The notes beneath the pieces are model-generated. The model made no database searches, had not been told where the DNA came from, and saw only the letters and a list, made by a program, of their open reading frames with translations. A DNA stretch of 64,000 nt from an uncultured Collinsella sp. (GTDB taxonomy: Bacteria; Actinomycetota; Coriobacteriia; Coriobacteriales; Coriobacteriaceae): NCBI GenBank assembly GCA_900556415.1, contig USOU01000001.1, positions 62,001-126,000 of the forward strand, read 5' to 3'. Below, piece after piece: positions 26,046 to 34,391 of the stretch (position 1 is its first letter; every line of letters begins with the position of its first letter). The position numbers and the translations under genes are program-made.

Positions 26046-26471
26046 CTAGGCTCGTCCGCGTAGTTCAATGTCCTGGATATCGTCGAAGTCGATGGCGATG
26101 TCTCGGAGCTTGAGTAGTTTGAAGGCGGGGAGCACCTCGTCAAGGATGCCCGTGCGAGCGCGATAGCCGTACGTATCGTAATAGGTGACGCGCACCAAGT
26201 CGCCGCGTTTGAGGCCCTCGAGCTTTTTCGAAAGCTCGAGGGCTTTTTCTTCCGTGAGCTCGCATTTTGGCTCGGCGGTGATTTCTTGTTTACGCACGAG
26301 TTCGTAGTATCCCGTGAGGGCGGCAAAGGGCATAAACTGCGCGGCACGGCCGGCACGGACGGCGCCGTTAGCGGTGAGCTTGGGGTCGGCGGAGCGGCGT
26401 CTTCCCTCGGGGTCCGCCAGGCGTTCAAAAGGTGTCGGTGGCCGCATCGGCTGTTGTTGGGGCTTAGGCAC
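26046..26471 (-). CDS. YolD-like protein
   Basis: 141 residues. The segment RAAQFMPFAALTGYYELVRKQE at about 42-63 is the YolD-like family signature; the C-terminal half is a small beta domain with a rising G-D-L-V-R-V-T-Y-Y strand. YolD-like genes are typically placed beside UV-inducible Y-family polymerases, and here the gene overlaps the polymerase gene by 8 bases. It probably serves in SOS mutagenesis as an accessory factor; its biochemistry is unknown. Confidence 0.85.
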   Translation of the reverse strand: MPKPQQQPMRPPTPFERLADPEGRRRSADPKLTANGAVRAGRAAQFMPFAALTGYYELVRKQEITAEPKCELTEEKALELSKKLEGLKRGDLVRVTYYDTYGYRARTGILDEVLPAFKLLKLRDIAIDFDDIQDIELRGRA

Positions 26472-27969
26472 GATGTCCTCCTACCTGATCGTTGCGTTCG
26501 CGTGCGGTGGCGCCGGCGGTAAAGCTTAATCCCTTGACGAGCGCGTTCTTGCCGTACTTGCCTTTCACGGCCAGGACGGCGCGCGCCAGGTCGCGCTCGC
26601 GCTCATCGGCCTCGATATTGCTGAACAGATCGATGGTGGCAAATTCCTCGGGCATGAGGTTGCCAAAGCCCAGGTTGATGCGCTTGACCGGTCGTTTAGG
26701 ATCGACGGTCTGCGCCCAAAGGTCGTCGAAATAGCCCATGATCTTCTTAAACGAATTGGTGCGCTCAGGCAGCTTTCGCGAGGCGTTGGAGTGCGCGAAG
26801 AGTGCGGCATAGCCACCACGCGGTTTGCCGCCATGCTCTCCCACAAAGATACCATCGATTGCCTGCGCTTCGCGCACCAGGCGGCGCCGTTCGTCATCGC
26901 GCTGGACGGGCTTGGGCGCACGGGGCGCGAGCTCGGGGCCGGCGGTTGCGGTGGGTTCGATACTCGACGTGCTCGAGCGTAGGTGTCCACATCCGTCCAC
27001 ATATTGCGCGGTACCGCTGGCATCAAGCCTACGGATGTCGGCGCGCTCGCTCGCGTAGCCCACAAAGAGCGAGATGCTGTCACACACCACGTGCTTATCG
27101 ACCAAGTCCAGCACGGCGCTGTCGACCATCTCGCGCAAGACGGTGTAGGCCTGCTCGTAGGCATAACCCTTCGAGAGCACCTGTCCTGTGGTAGTTGAAG
27201 TTGCTTGCGGGCGATAGGCTTGGATATCGGCGATGGTTGTCGGCTCGCGCCCGAAGGCGTGGTCGATGAGATATTCGGCATTGACGCCGAGTTCGTCGTA
27301 GAGCAGGTTCTCGTCGAGCGCGGCGACGCCCATCAGATCATAGACGCCGTATTTTTCGAGGCGGGCTGCCACGCCGGGGCCGATACCCCAGATATCGGTG
27401 ATGGGGCGATGGGGCCAGATTTCCTTGCGAAAGGTCTCGTCGTCGAGTACGCCGATGCGGCTGGGTACGTGCTTGGCAGTAATGTCGAGCGCTACCTTGG
27501 CCTGGAATAGGTTGGGGCCGATGCCGACCGTCGCCGTGATGCCAGTGCGCGCGAGGACTTCATCGCGCAAAATGCAGGCAAAGCCTTTGGCATTGGTATG
27601 GTAGAGGTCTAGATAGGGCGTCACGTCGATAAAGCATTCGTCGATAGAGTAGACGTGCACGTCTTGCGGACTCACGTATTCCAGATAGATACCGTAGATT
27701 TGAGCCGACACCTCCATGTAGTGCTGCATGCGCGGTACGGCCTTGATGTAGTCGATGCCGTCGGGGATCTCGAACAGACGGCAACGGTTGCGTATCCCGA
27801 GGTCCTTCATGGCCTGTGTGATGGCGAGGCAGATGGTCGTGCGTCCGCGCGATTCGTCGGCAACGACCAGGCACGTAGTGAGTGGGTTGAGTCCGCGGTC
27901 GACGCACTCGACGCTGGCGTAAAACGTCTTAAGGTCGATGCAGATATAGGTGTGACGTTCGTGCCCCAC
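26464..27969 (-). CDS. Y-family (ImpB/MucB/SamB-type) DNA polymerase
   Basis: 501 residues. The catalytic palm shows YICIDLKTFYASVECVDRGL near the N terminus and YSIDECFIDVTPYL with the second acidic pair; a helix-hairpin-helix segment (ITDIWGIGPGVAARLEKYG) follows, then the little-finger domain. This is a lesion-bypass polymerase of the UmuC-like Gram-positive group. GTG 27969 was chosen: GGGAGG lies just upstream, whereas the ATG at 27990 overlaps a LexA box. Two LexA-type boxes precede it and a YolD gene follows with overlap, so it is an SOS operon. Confidence 0.92.
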   Translation of the reverse strand: MGHERHTYICIDLKTFYASVECVDRGLNPLTTCLVVADESRGRTTICLAITQAMKDLGIRNRCRLFEIPDGIDYIKAVPRMQHYMEVSAQIYGIYLEYVSPQDVHVYSIDECFIDVTPYLDLYHTNAKGFACILRDEVLARTGITATVGIGPNLFQAKVALDITAKHVPSRIGVLDDETFRKEIWPHRPITDIWGIGPGVAARLEKYGVYDLMGVAALDENLLYDELGVNAEYLIDHAFGREPTTIADIQAYRPQATSTTTGQVLSKGYAYEQAYTVLREMVDSAVLDLVDKHVVCDSISLFVGYASERADIRRLDASGTAQYVDGCGHLRSSTSSIEPTATAGPELAPRAPKPVQRDDERRRLVREAQAIDGIFVGEHGGKPRGGYAALFAHSNASRKLPERTNSFKKIMGYFDDLWAQTVDPKRPVKRINLGFGNLMPEEFATIDLFSNIEADERERDLARAVLAVKGKYGKNALVKGLSFTAGATARERNDQVGGHRA

Positions 27970-27981
27970 GCGTCCTCCCAT

Positions 27982-28012
27982 CAAACACATGTTCTTATCG
28001 AATACATGTTCG
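27982..28012 (-). promoter_or_regulatory. Two tandem LexA/SOS boxes
   Basis: CAAACACATGTTCT (27982-27995) and CGAATACATGTTCG (27999-28012) each match the Gram-positive LexA consensus CGAAC-N4-GTTCG on the minus strand with one or two deviations. They sit 13-43 bases before the polymerase start, as expected for LexA repression. Confidence 0.82.
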
Positions 28013-28191
28013 ATAATACCCGCTCATCCGGACATCGTCAAAACCTGTCCCTTTTTGTAGGGTATGGTCGTGCGGTTGCATCGGGTTTTTAACGCAGCTC
28101 TAAAGAGTGCGAAACAGCTCGGAAAACCTCGCTTCGTAGCATGAGCCTAACGATTGGTGCTACCTACATGCACGGAAGGGTTGTGGAAACG

Positions 28192-28716
28192 ATGGTCAAC
28201 TATGGGTTTGGTATGCCGACGCGTCTTGTTGCGGATGGAGACGTGGCTCGCTGGTGTGGACGATTGGTCGCTCACTACGGCGGCACCAAGGCGCTGGTCG
28301 TGCTGGGCGGTGACAGGCATGCGCGTGATGAGCTCGTCTCGGCGGCGCTTGGCTCGCTTGATCGAGCTCTGCTCGAGCGCGTACTTTTTCGCCACGGCTC
28401 GGTTGAGAGCGACGGGGGAGACGAGCTAATCGACGAAGCCGTGGCCCTGGCGACCGACGAAGGCGTGAACTTTGTCCTGGCGATCGGCGATGCCGATACT
28501 GCCGGCTTTGCGCGCGAACTCGCGCATCGCATGGCGGCGCTCGATGCCGGCGAAGACGGTTTTGTCCCTTATGGATGTATTGTCTCGGAGGGCAAGGTGC
28601 CTGCCGTCGTGGGAGCCGGCGAGGTTCCCGTTTTTGCCATTATCGCTCCCGAACTGCTTGAGGGCATTGGGTCTCCTCTGCGCGAGCTGCTCGGCAGCGT
28701 ATGCGCCGCGGCCTAG
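28192..28716 (+). CDS. Truncated iron-containing alcohol dehydrogenase-like protein
   Basis: 174 residues from ATG 28192 (the frame is open to 28141 but no ribosome site is seen there; here a weak GGAA precedes). It corresponds to the N-terminal Rossmann-like half of Fe-ADH/butanol dehydrogenases: YGFGMPTRLV, GTKALVVLGG, DEGVNFVLAIGDAD. The usual GGGS loop is changed to GDAD, and the whole C-terminal helical domain with the metal-binding His/Asp ligands is missing. It may be a decayed gene or a repurposed nucleotide-binding protein. A strong palindrome follows. Confidence 0.6.
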   Translation: MVNYGFGMPTRLVADGDVARWCGRLVAHYGGTKALVVLGGDRHARDELVSAALGSLDRALLERVLFRHGSVESDGGDELIDEAVALATDEGVNFVLAIGDADTAGFARELAHRMAALDAGEDGFVPYGCIVSEGKVPAVVGAGEVPVFAIIAPELLEGIGSPLRELLGSVCAAA

Positions 28717-28726
28717 TACCTGCCAT

Positions 28727-28790
28727 AAAGGGACAGGTTAATTTTGGTAGGTAAAGCGTTTGACCTGCCAAAAGAAACCTGTCCCTTTTT
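28727..28790 (+). terminator. Large compound palindrome, terminator-like dispersed repeat
   Basis: AAAGGGACAGGTT pairs with AACCTGTCCCTTT and encloses a second stem (TTTTGGTAGGT with ACCTGCCAAAA), then T5. The AACCTGTCCC core recurs at 28042, 49919 and 51146, so it is probably a dispersed repeat that also terminates the truncated dehydrogenase gene. Confidence 0.8.
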
Positions 28791-28873
28791 GGTCGGTCGC
28801 CGTTTGGGGGCGGATTGGCAACGCTCGCTGATTACGGTCTTGACCTGCGCTAGAATAGTGGCATCTGAATGTC

Positions 28874-28897
28874 CGGGCGCATGGAGGTATGCGCCCG
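28874..28897 (+). other. Hairpin in pgi leader exposing GGAGGT loop
   Basis: CGGGCGCAT and ATGCGCCCG form a perfect 9-bp stem with loop GGAGGT, 19 bases before the pgi start. The loop resembles a ribosome site, though the true one (GAGGAGG) lies after it. Role unknown; it may stabilise the message. Confidence 0.5.
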
Positions 28898-28915
28898 TAT
28901 GCTGAGGAGGACAAT

Positions 28916-30610
28916 ATGGCAACTGTTGCCGCACCTATCGATGCTACGTCGACTGCCGCTTGGAAGGCACTCGAGGCTCATCAGGAGAAGCTCGAGGCCG
29001 AGGGCATCGACCTCAAGGCCTGGTTCGCCGCCGATGCCGAGCGCGTGAATAAGCTGAGCTTTGACGCCGGTGACCTGCACTTCGACCTATCCAAGAACCT
29101 GGTGACCGATGAGACCGTCAAGCTGCTGTGCGATCTTGCCCGCGAGGTGAAGCTCGAGGAGCGCCGCGACGCCATGTTCTCCGGCGAGCACATCAACACC
29201 ACCGAGGACCGCGCCGTCCTGCACACCGCGCTGCGCCGTCCGGCAAGCGAGAAGGGTCAGCTCATCGTCGACGGCCAGGATGTCGTCGCCGACGTGCACG
29301 AGGTTCTCGACCGCATGTACGCCTTCGCCGAGCGCGTGCGCTCCGGTGAGTGGAAGGGCGTTACCGGCAAGAAGATCGAGCACCTGGTGTCCATCGGCAT
29401 CGGCGGCTCAGATTTGGGCCCGGTCATGGCTTACGAGGCCCTGCGTCCCTATGCCGACGCCGGTATCGACTGCCGCTATATCTCCAACATCGACCCCAAC
29501 GACCAGGCCGAGAAGCTTAAGGGTTTGGATCCTGAGACCACGCTCGTGATCATCGTCTCCAAGACCTTCACCACGCTCGAGACCCTCACCAACGCTCGCG
29601 AGGTCAAGACCTGGATGCTCGAGCGGCTCAAGGCTCAGGGCGCCATCGACGGCTCCGATGAGCAGAACGCCGAGGCCGTGGCCAAGCACTTCGTCGCCGT
29701 TTCCACCGCACTCGAGAAGGTTGAGGCCTTCGGTATCGATCCCGCCAACGCCTTCGGCTTCTGGAACTGGGTCGGCGGCCGTTACTCCGTCGACTCCGCC
29801 GTGGGCCTGTCGCTGATTGTCGTGCTCGGCCCCGAGCGCTTCCAGCAGTTCCTCGAGGGCTTCCATGCCATCGACGAGTACTTCTGCAACACGCCGCTCG
29901 AGAATAATGCCGTCGCGCTGATGGGCTTGCTCAACGTCTGGTACGTCAACTTCTTCGGCTCCAAGAGCCACGCCGTGCTGCCGTACTGCCAGTATCTGCA
30001 CCGTTTCCCGGCCTACCTGCAGCAGCTCACCATGGAGTCCAACGGCAAGCACGTCCGCTGGGACGGCAGCGCTGTGACCTCCGACACCGGTGAGATCTTC
30101 TGGGGCGAGCCCGGCACCAACGGCCAGCATGCCTTCTATCAGCTGCTGCACCAGGGCACCGTGGTGGTTCCGGCCGACTTCATCGCCTTCGCCAATACCG
30201 CCAACCCTGCGACCGATAGCGGTCAGGACGTGCATGAGCTGTTCCTGGGCAACTTCCTGGCCCAGACCAAGGCGCTCGCCTTTGGCAAGACGGCCGACGA
30301 GGTTCGTGCCGAGGGCACGCCCGAGCAGATCGTCCCGGCCCGCTGCTTTGAGGGCAACCGCCCGACGACCTCGATCTTCGGCGACACGCTGACCCCGTTC
30401 GCGCTCGGAGAGCTCATCGCCCTGTACGAGCACATCACGTTTGTCGAGGGCACGGTCTGGGGCATCGACTCCTACGACCAGTGGGGCGTCGAGCTGGGCA
30501 AGCAGCTTGCCAAGCAGATTACCCCGGCCTTCCACGATGACGCCGCCAAGGCCGAGCAGGACGCTTCGACCCAGGCGCTCATCGAGTTCTATCGCGCGCA
30601 TCGCAAGTAG
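28916..30610 (+). CDS. pgi: Glucose-6-phosphate isomerase
   Basis: 564 residues. Family motifs are present: [46 protein letters not shown] and [14 protein letters not shown] with the catalytic lysine/glutamine region. It interconverts glucose-6-phosphate and fructose-6-phosphate in glycolysis. ATG 28916 follows GAGGAGGACAAT. The last nine codons and stop (IEFYRAHRK) are repeated with three synonymous changes at 34084-34113, pointing to a mobile element that inserted at the 3' end and restored the gene. Confidence 0.96.
   Translation: MATVAAPIDATSTAAWKALEAHQEKLEAEGIDLKAWFAADAERVNKLSFDAGDLHFDLSKNLVTDETVKLLCDLAREVKLEERRDAMFSGEHINTTEDRAVLHTALRRPASEKGQLIVDGQDVVADVHEVLDRMYAFAERVRSGEWKGVTGKKIEHLVSIGIGGSDLGPVMAYEALRPYADAGIDCRYISNIDPNDQAEKLKGLDPETTLVIIVSKTFTTLETLTNAREVKTWMLERLKAQGAIDGSDEQNAEAVAKHFVAVSTALEKVEAFGIDPANAFGFWNWVGGRYSVDSAVGLSLIVVLGPERFQQFLEGFHAIDEYFCNTPLENNAVALMGLLNVWYVNFFGSKSHAVLPYCQYLHRFPAYLQQLTMESNGKHVRWDGSAVTSDTGEIFWGEPGTNGQHAFYQLLHQGTVVVPADFIAFANTANPATDSGQDVHELFLGNFLAQTKALAFGKTADEVRAEGTPEQIVPARCFEGNRPTTSIFGDTLTPFALGELIALYEHITFVEGTVWGIDSYDQWGVELGKQLAKQITPAFHDDAAKAEQDASTQALIEFYRAHRK
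30581..30610 (+). repeat. pgi-end direct repeat, left copy (att-like)
   Basis: The last 30 bases of pgi. It matches 34084-34113 at 27 of 30 positions, starting ATCGAGTTCTA and ending CGCAAGTAG. The three differences are third-codon changes, so both copies encode the same nine residues. The two copies bound a block with conjugation-type genes, consistent with attL/attR. Confidence 0.75.
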
Positions 30611-30642
30611 TCGCTGCTGTTAACGCATCGCGCCTTATAGTC

Positions 30643-30676
30643 AGGGGCCCGTATCCTATCGGATGCGGGCCCCTTT
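30643..30676 (+). terminator. Intrinsic terminator after pgi
   Basis: GGGGCCCGTATCC pairs with GGATGCGGGCCCC (one T-G) around TATC, followed by TTTGCTTT. A sister terminator with nearly the same stem lies after the second pgi end at 34144-34173. Confidence 0.85.
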
Positions 30677-30751
30677 GCTTTGCCGTAGTCCCGGGGCGCA
30701 CGGCCTTTGTGGAACATCGCTGGGGCGCCGCGCGCCGCGAGAACCCTGCGC

Positions 30752-32056
30752 CTAGATCTCGGCCTCCGCATGGTCTCGCTGCGCCTCGGGCAGCTCCCCG
30801 TAGAGCGGATGGTCTTCGAGCCTAAAGCGCTCGACCTGTTCGGGAGTGCGACCGCGCACAAAGAGCCACGAGCGATCGATCGGCGTCGCCATGAGCGTGC
30901 TGGGCAGCGCGTCGGCGCGGTCGGAAAACACCCGGGCACTCTCGGGATCCTGGAACGCCAGCACCAGATGCGTGTCGCAGTTGCCCATGATGGAGCGTGC
31001 GCGTGCCTCGCCATAGAGCGCATCGAGCTGGTTGGTCGACTGCAGCAGCAGCGTTGCCCAGATGTTGCGGCTTCGGATAATCGAGAGCACGTTGTCGATC
31101 TGGGGGATCTGCAGATTTGCGAAGTCATCGAGCATAAAGCGCACGGGCACGGGCAGGCTGCCGTCGGGCTGCCTATCGGCCTCACGAATGAGGCCCATAA
31201 ACGCCTGCGAAATAAAGAGGCCGGTCAGCGGATCGAGATTGCGGTCAATATCGCTCACGGTTACAAACAGGGCGCAGGGGGTGTGTCCCATGGAAGCGAA
31301 GTCCACCTGATGGCACTCACGATAGAGCTGTGCCGCACCGTCGAATCCCAGACACATGACCTTTTCGGCAAGGATGCCGACGATGCTCGCGTGCATGCGC
31401 TCGGCATTTTGCGTAATGGCGTAGCGCCGCCATAGCGAGAGGGCATAGCTTTGGGGGTCGGTCGTGATCAGGTCGTCAAACAATCGACCCGTGGCACCGT
31501 CCTGCAGGTGCTCGATTAGCTTGATGACCGAGCTGATCGTCTGCTCGTCGGCGGGTAGCTGTTCGGTGACGTAGGCGATAAGACACGACAGCAGGTTTGC
31601 CGCCGCATGATCCCAAAAAGGCTGGTTGTTGTCCTCGATGGGGCAGATGGCCTTTGCCACCGAGAGGATGTCCTGCTGGTTGGGCCTGTCGTCCGCCTTG
31701 CGGCGAATGTGCCTCAGGGGGTTGTAGCCGCAGCGCTCGATGCCGGGCGCAAGGGCCGGGACGGTGTTGAGGTCGGCGAAGTTGAGACATTGCACGCGGT
31801 AACCGTGGGCTGCCAGCACGGGTCCCACTTCGCGACAGAGCGTGCCTTTGGTGTCGAGCACGATGTAGCTTGCGTTCATTTGCGGCAGGTTGGGCTTGAG
31901 GACGTTTCGGGTCTTGCCGGCTCCCGAGGGGCCGATTACAAGTGCGTTGTTGTTGAGTCCCGTTTGGCGGGTGTTGCAGGAAAGCGTTCGATCCTTGGCG
32001 AGGATGGTGGACGATGCGGACTCAGATGCGGCGAGGCGGCTGGCGAGGTTAGACAT
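30752..32056 (-). CDS. VirD4/TraG-type conjugative coupling ATPase
   Basis: 434 residues from ATG 32056 (AAGGAGG upstream; overlaps the clpP-like stop by 8 bases). Walker A is GPSGAGKT at residues 42-49, followed by NLPQMNASYIVLDTKGT, which closely resembles Gram-positive VirD4-like conjugation proteins. The Walker B region is RFMLDDFANL at about 305-314. It should recognise a relaxosome and power DNA transfer. Unlike full-length TraG it begins directly before the Walker A with no N-terminal membrane helices, so it is either soluble or truncated. Confidence 0.85.
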   Translation of the reverse strand: MSNLASRLAASESASSTILAKDRTLSCNTRQTGLNNNALVIGPSGAGKTRNVLKPNLPQMNASYIVLDTKGTLCREVGPVLAAHGYRVQCLNFADLNTVPALAPGIERCGYNPLRHIRRKADDRPNQQDILSVAKAICPIEDNNQPFWDHAAANLLSCLIAYVTEQLPADEQTISSVIKLIEHLQDGATGRLFDDLITTDPQSYALSLWRRYAITQNAERMHASIVGILAEKVMCLGFDGAAQLYRECHQVDFASMGHTPCALFVTVSDIDRNLDPLTGLFISQAFMGLIREADRQPDGSLPVPVRFMLDDFANLQIPQIDNVLSIIRSRNIWATLLLQSTNQLDALYGEARARSIMGNCDTHLVLAFQDPESARVFSDRADALPSTLMATPIDRSWLFVRGRTPEQVERFRLEDHPLYGELPEAQRDHAEAEI

Positions 32057-32666
32057 GGGCGACCTCCTTGGTGGTCGAGAGGATTTCGTGGGCAAAGCCG
32101 AGCTCGACGGCGCGCTCGGCCGAAAGGTAGGTGTCTTTTGCAGTGAGGGACTGGATGCGCTTGGGCGTGAGGCCGCTGCGGTCCGAGAGGATTTGCGTGA
32201 GGGTCTTGCGGGTCTGCATGAGACGCCGGCTGGTTTCCTGCAGCGCAAGTGCCGAGCCGCCTGCCCCCTGGGGGATCAGCGGGTCGTGAATCATGAGCTC
32301 TGCATGGGGCGCCATACGGCGATCGTCGCCGCCCATAAAAATCACGGCGCCCATGGACGCGGCGAATTCCAGGCAGACGGTGCGGATGGGGCACGATGCG
32401 AGGCGCATGGCGTCATAGATTGCAAGACCCGATCGCACGCTTCCGCCGGCGCTGGCGACAAATATGGTGATGGGGCGGCTGGGGTCGGTGGCATCGAGCA
32501 GGCGGATCTGCTGGCATAGGTCGTGGGCCATCGGGGTTTCGATGTTTCCCATGACGGAGAGCTCGCGACGGGCGAGCATCTCATCGTAAATGCTGGTGAG
32601 CGTGATACCTCGGGCGGATTCACGCATGGTGAGGGGGCTGATGATGGGGGAATGATTGGTGTCCAT
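32049..32666 (-). CDS. ClpP-like serine protease on mobile element
   Basis: 205 residues with ClpP fold features: IFVASAGGSVRSGLAIYDAM, nucleophile S104 in FAASMGA, H127 in LMIHDPL and D178 in TAKDTYLSA. All three catalytic residues are therefore present. It differs from housekeeping ClpP at many surface positions. AAAGGAG precedes ATG 32666. It lies between an unknown gene and the coupling ATPase in one operon. It might process a transfer or phage-type structural protein or adjust host proteolysis. Confidence 0.85.
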   Translation of the reverse strand: MDTNHSPIISPLTMRESARGITLTSIYDEMLARRELSVMGNIETPMAHDLCQQIRLLDATDPSRPITIFVASAGGSVRSGLAIYDAMRLASCPIRTVCLEFAASMGAVIFMGGDDRRMAPHAELMIHDPLIPQGAGGSALALQETSRRLMQTRKTLTQILSDRSGLTPKRIQSLTAKDTYLSAERAVELGFAHEILSTTKEVAHV

Positions 32667-32729
32667 GAGGACTCCTTTCTGTTGGTTGTGTTGTGGAATA
32701 GGATTGTTGCCCGCGGAGGGGCTGGCGGG

Positions 32730-33620
32730 CTACAGGGTTCGTCCGAGCCTGAGATCGAGCTCGGTTGTGGGGCAGGCTGCCTGTTCGTGCGGCTCGCAAG
32801 CGCCAAGGGCTCCAAAGCGATGGAGCGTTGCGGTGGGCGTGGTGTAGGCGAGCCGCAGCTGATGCTCGACAGGGGCACATCCGTCATTTTTGTAATGAGC
32901 CGCGTAGTACTGCGCGATGCTGGCGTTCATCTCGCTGCCATTGCGATGGCGCTCAAACTGGCGTCTGCAGGTCTCGATGATCTTTGCTACCGACTTGGGT
33001 GCCGTCGCGGGAACAAGGGCGAGATAGCCCTCAAATAGCTCGTTGATGCTCAGGAGGCACAGCAGGTCGATCAGCGTCCTTATGGCTGCTCCCTCGGCGG
33101 AAAAGTGCGCGGTCATGCGGTTATATCGGTTGCGGTCGACGATGGCCGCATGGGGTCTTGGAGTTTTCTGCCCCGTGGTCCCGGGCTTTTGCCGCGCCTG
33201 TGTATTGAGCTCGACGTTGCAGCGCTTGAGGCCGTCCAACGGAAGGAACAGTGCGGTGCGCAGGGTGTTCCGCTTGCTTTCGAGTTCATGACGCTCGTCG
33301 GGTTCCCATTCGAGCTTGAGTTTCGTGTCGAGCGCCGTAAGCATATGGGCTAGGCAGCCTACGGTAAGAACGTACGAATCGTTGTCGCGTTTTGGGGCAT
33401 AGGGGTCTGTCAGCTTGCGAATGTCGGGGTCGCCCATGATCTTTGTGCAGCGCTTCAGCAGTTGAGGGTGGTCGGCCAAGATCGTCGCGAGTGGTAGCGA
33501 CGCGTAGTTCTTGATGGTCGCGGCGGCAAAGGCGGCGTCATATTCGTTTGCATATGCTCGCTCAATGCGGGCATCCAGAATGCTTTTCTTATCGCCGTCT
33601 TCAGCGTGGTGGTTTGTCAT
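32730..33620 (-). CDS. Unknown protein, first gene of the mobile-element operon
   Basis: 296 residues from ATG 33620 (TTGGAGAAGCT upstream; an extra 52 codons of open frame have no ribosome site). Mostly alpha-helical by composition, with LRTALFLPLDGLKRCNVELN and a Thr/Pro/Lys-rich hinge (QARQKPGTTGQKTPRP) at about 160-180. No catalytic motif is recognised. It lies 63 bases upstream of the clpP-like gene. It could be a replication, relaxosome or plasmid maintenance protein; no function is claimed. Confidence 0.65.
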   Translation of the reverse strand: MTNHHAEDGDKKSILDARIERAYANEYDAAFAAATIKNYASLPLATILADHPQLLKRCTKIMGDPDIRKLTDPYAPKRDNDSYVLTVGCLAHMLTALDTKLKLEWEPDERHELESKRNTLRTALFLPLDGLKRCNVELNTQARQKPGTTGQKTPRPHAAIVDRNRYNRMTAHFSAEGAAIRTLIDLLCLLSINELFEGYLALVPATAPKSVAKIIETCRRQFERHRNGSEMNASIAQYYAAHYKNDGCAPVEHQLRLAYTTPTATLHRFGALGACEPHEQAACPTTELDLRLGRTL

Positions 33621-34083
33621 AGCTTCTCCAATCGGTTGATGTTCGTGCTGTTTGTTGATGTGTTGGTTGTCGTGAGTGATGTGCTTGCCGTGGGTGATGT
33701 GCTGACGTTGGGGTGCTATGCGGTTTTCAATGAGCCCGTGAGGCAGTTGCTGCAGGGGCGAGATGGAACGGCCCATGCAAGGCGGAAGGCATCGTGCTCA
33801 AAATCGAGACAGCAATACCCTGGGTGCCTCACATGTGGCAGTTACCTCATTAAGTTGTCATTGCGTTTGGGGTTGTACTTTGCCGATCTTCCTTCTCTTA
33901 CACGCTAAAACTCAAACTTCATATGCTCGATCTACTTAAAACCGCAACGGCGGTCTTTTATCAACTTATATGTCGGAACGCTTCTTTGCAAGTACTTTTT
34001 TGCGTTTGTTTCAAATGGGGTGGTTTCGCAACCGTCACGTGCCGCGCTGTGCGAACGTGCCCCGGCTCGGATAAGATGGTGCG
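33621..34083. other. Gene-free AT-richer right end of the mobile element
   Basis: No supported gene. Between 33655 and 33703 the motif TGATGTG(T/C)T occurs three times about 20 bases apart, which is iteron-like. A small GC-rich stem (ACCGC/GCGGT) occurs near 33941. Base composition is lower in GC than the flanks. It holds the promoter for the three minus-strand genes. Confidence 0.4.
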
Positions 34084-34113
34084 ATCGAGTTCTACCGCGC
34101 TCACCGCAAGTAG
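34084..34113 (+). repeat. pgi-end direct repeat, right copy (att-like)
   Basis: Second copy of the pgi terminus, encoding IEFYRAHRK and stop, but with no upstream pgi sequence. It is followed by a pgi-like terminator at 34144. It probably is the original chromosomal end of pgi, displaced by insertion of the element. Confidence 0.75.
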
Positions 34114-34143
34114 TTTTTACGGCTGAGTTGGCTTATGCCGAAA

Positions 34144-34173
34144 GGGACCCGTATCCCAACAGATACGGGCCCC
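34144..34173 (+). terminator. Displaced pgi-type terminator
   Basis: GGGACCCGTATC pairs with GATACGGGCCCC with one A-C mismatch. The stem sequence matches that after the intact pgi (30643-30676), supporting duplication of the pgi end. Confidence 0.7.
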
Positions 34174-34333
34174 TTGCTATTCTGAATGGGCATGAGGGTG
34201 TATTGAGAGGAGTGTCTTGCTGTCGGCATCCGCGCACGGCGTCATTCGCTGCCCGTAAATATACTTCTACGGCTAATTTCATACCACTTGCCGGAATGTG
34301 GACGCTGTCCTTGTGCATCGGGCGTACATTGAA

Positions 34334-34357
34334 CGTGGTTTCTCGCGTGAAACCACG
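34334..34357 (+). promoter_or_regulatory. Perfect palindrome upstream of deoC
   Basis: CGTGGTTTC and GAAACCACG form a perfect 9-bp inverted repeat around 6 bases, 35 bases before the deoC start. The symmetry suits a LacI/DeoR-type operator or an RNA hairpin. No regulator gene is adjacent. Confidence 0.5.
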
Positions 34358-34391
34358 AACCGGTTGTCGGTCCTGAACAAGGAGGCCCAGC

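Larger units (their letters stand above)
30611..34113. mobile_element. Remnant of an integrative/mobilizable element at the pgi 3' end
   Basis: About 3.5 kb between two copies of the pgi terminus. It encodes, all on the minus strand, an unknown 296-residue protein, a ClpP-like protease and a VirD4/TraG-type coupling ATPase, with overlapping frames. The right-hand 460 bases are AT-richer and gene-free. No integrase, relaxase or replication gene is recognised, so it is probably a deletion remnant or depends on a helper. Borders rest on the repeat only. Confidence 0.65.

Noticed and set aside
30706-31435. Plus-strand frame of 242 codons over the coupling ATPase
   Set aside because: It mirrors the Walker-motif gene on the minus strand and has no independent support.
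33655-33703. Iteron-like TGATGTGCT repeats as a plasmid replication origin
   Set aside because: Only three imperfect copies and no Rep protein is recognised, so an origin is not called; noted only in the gene-free region entry.
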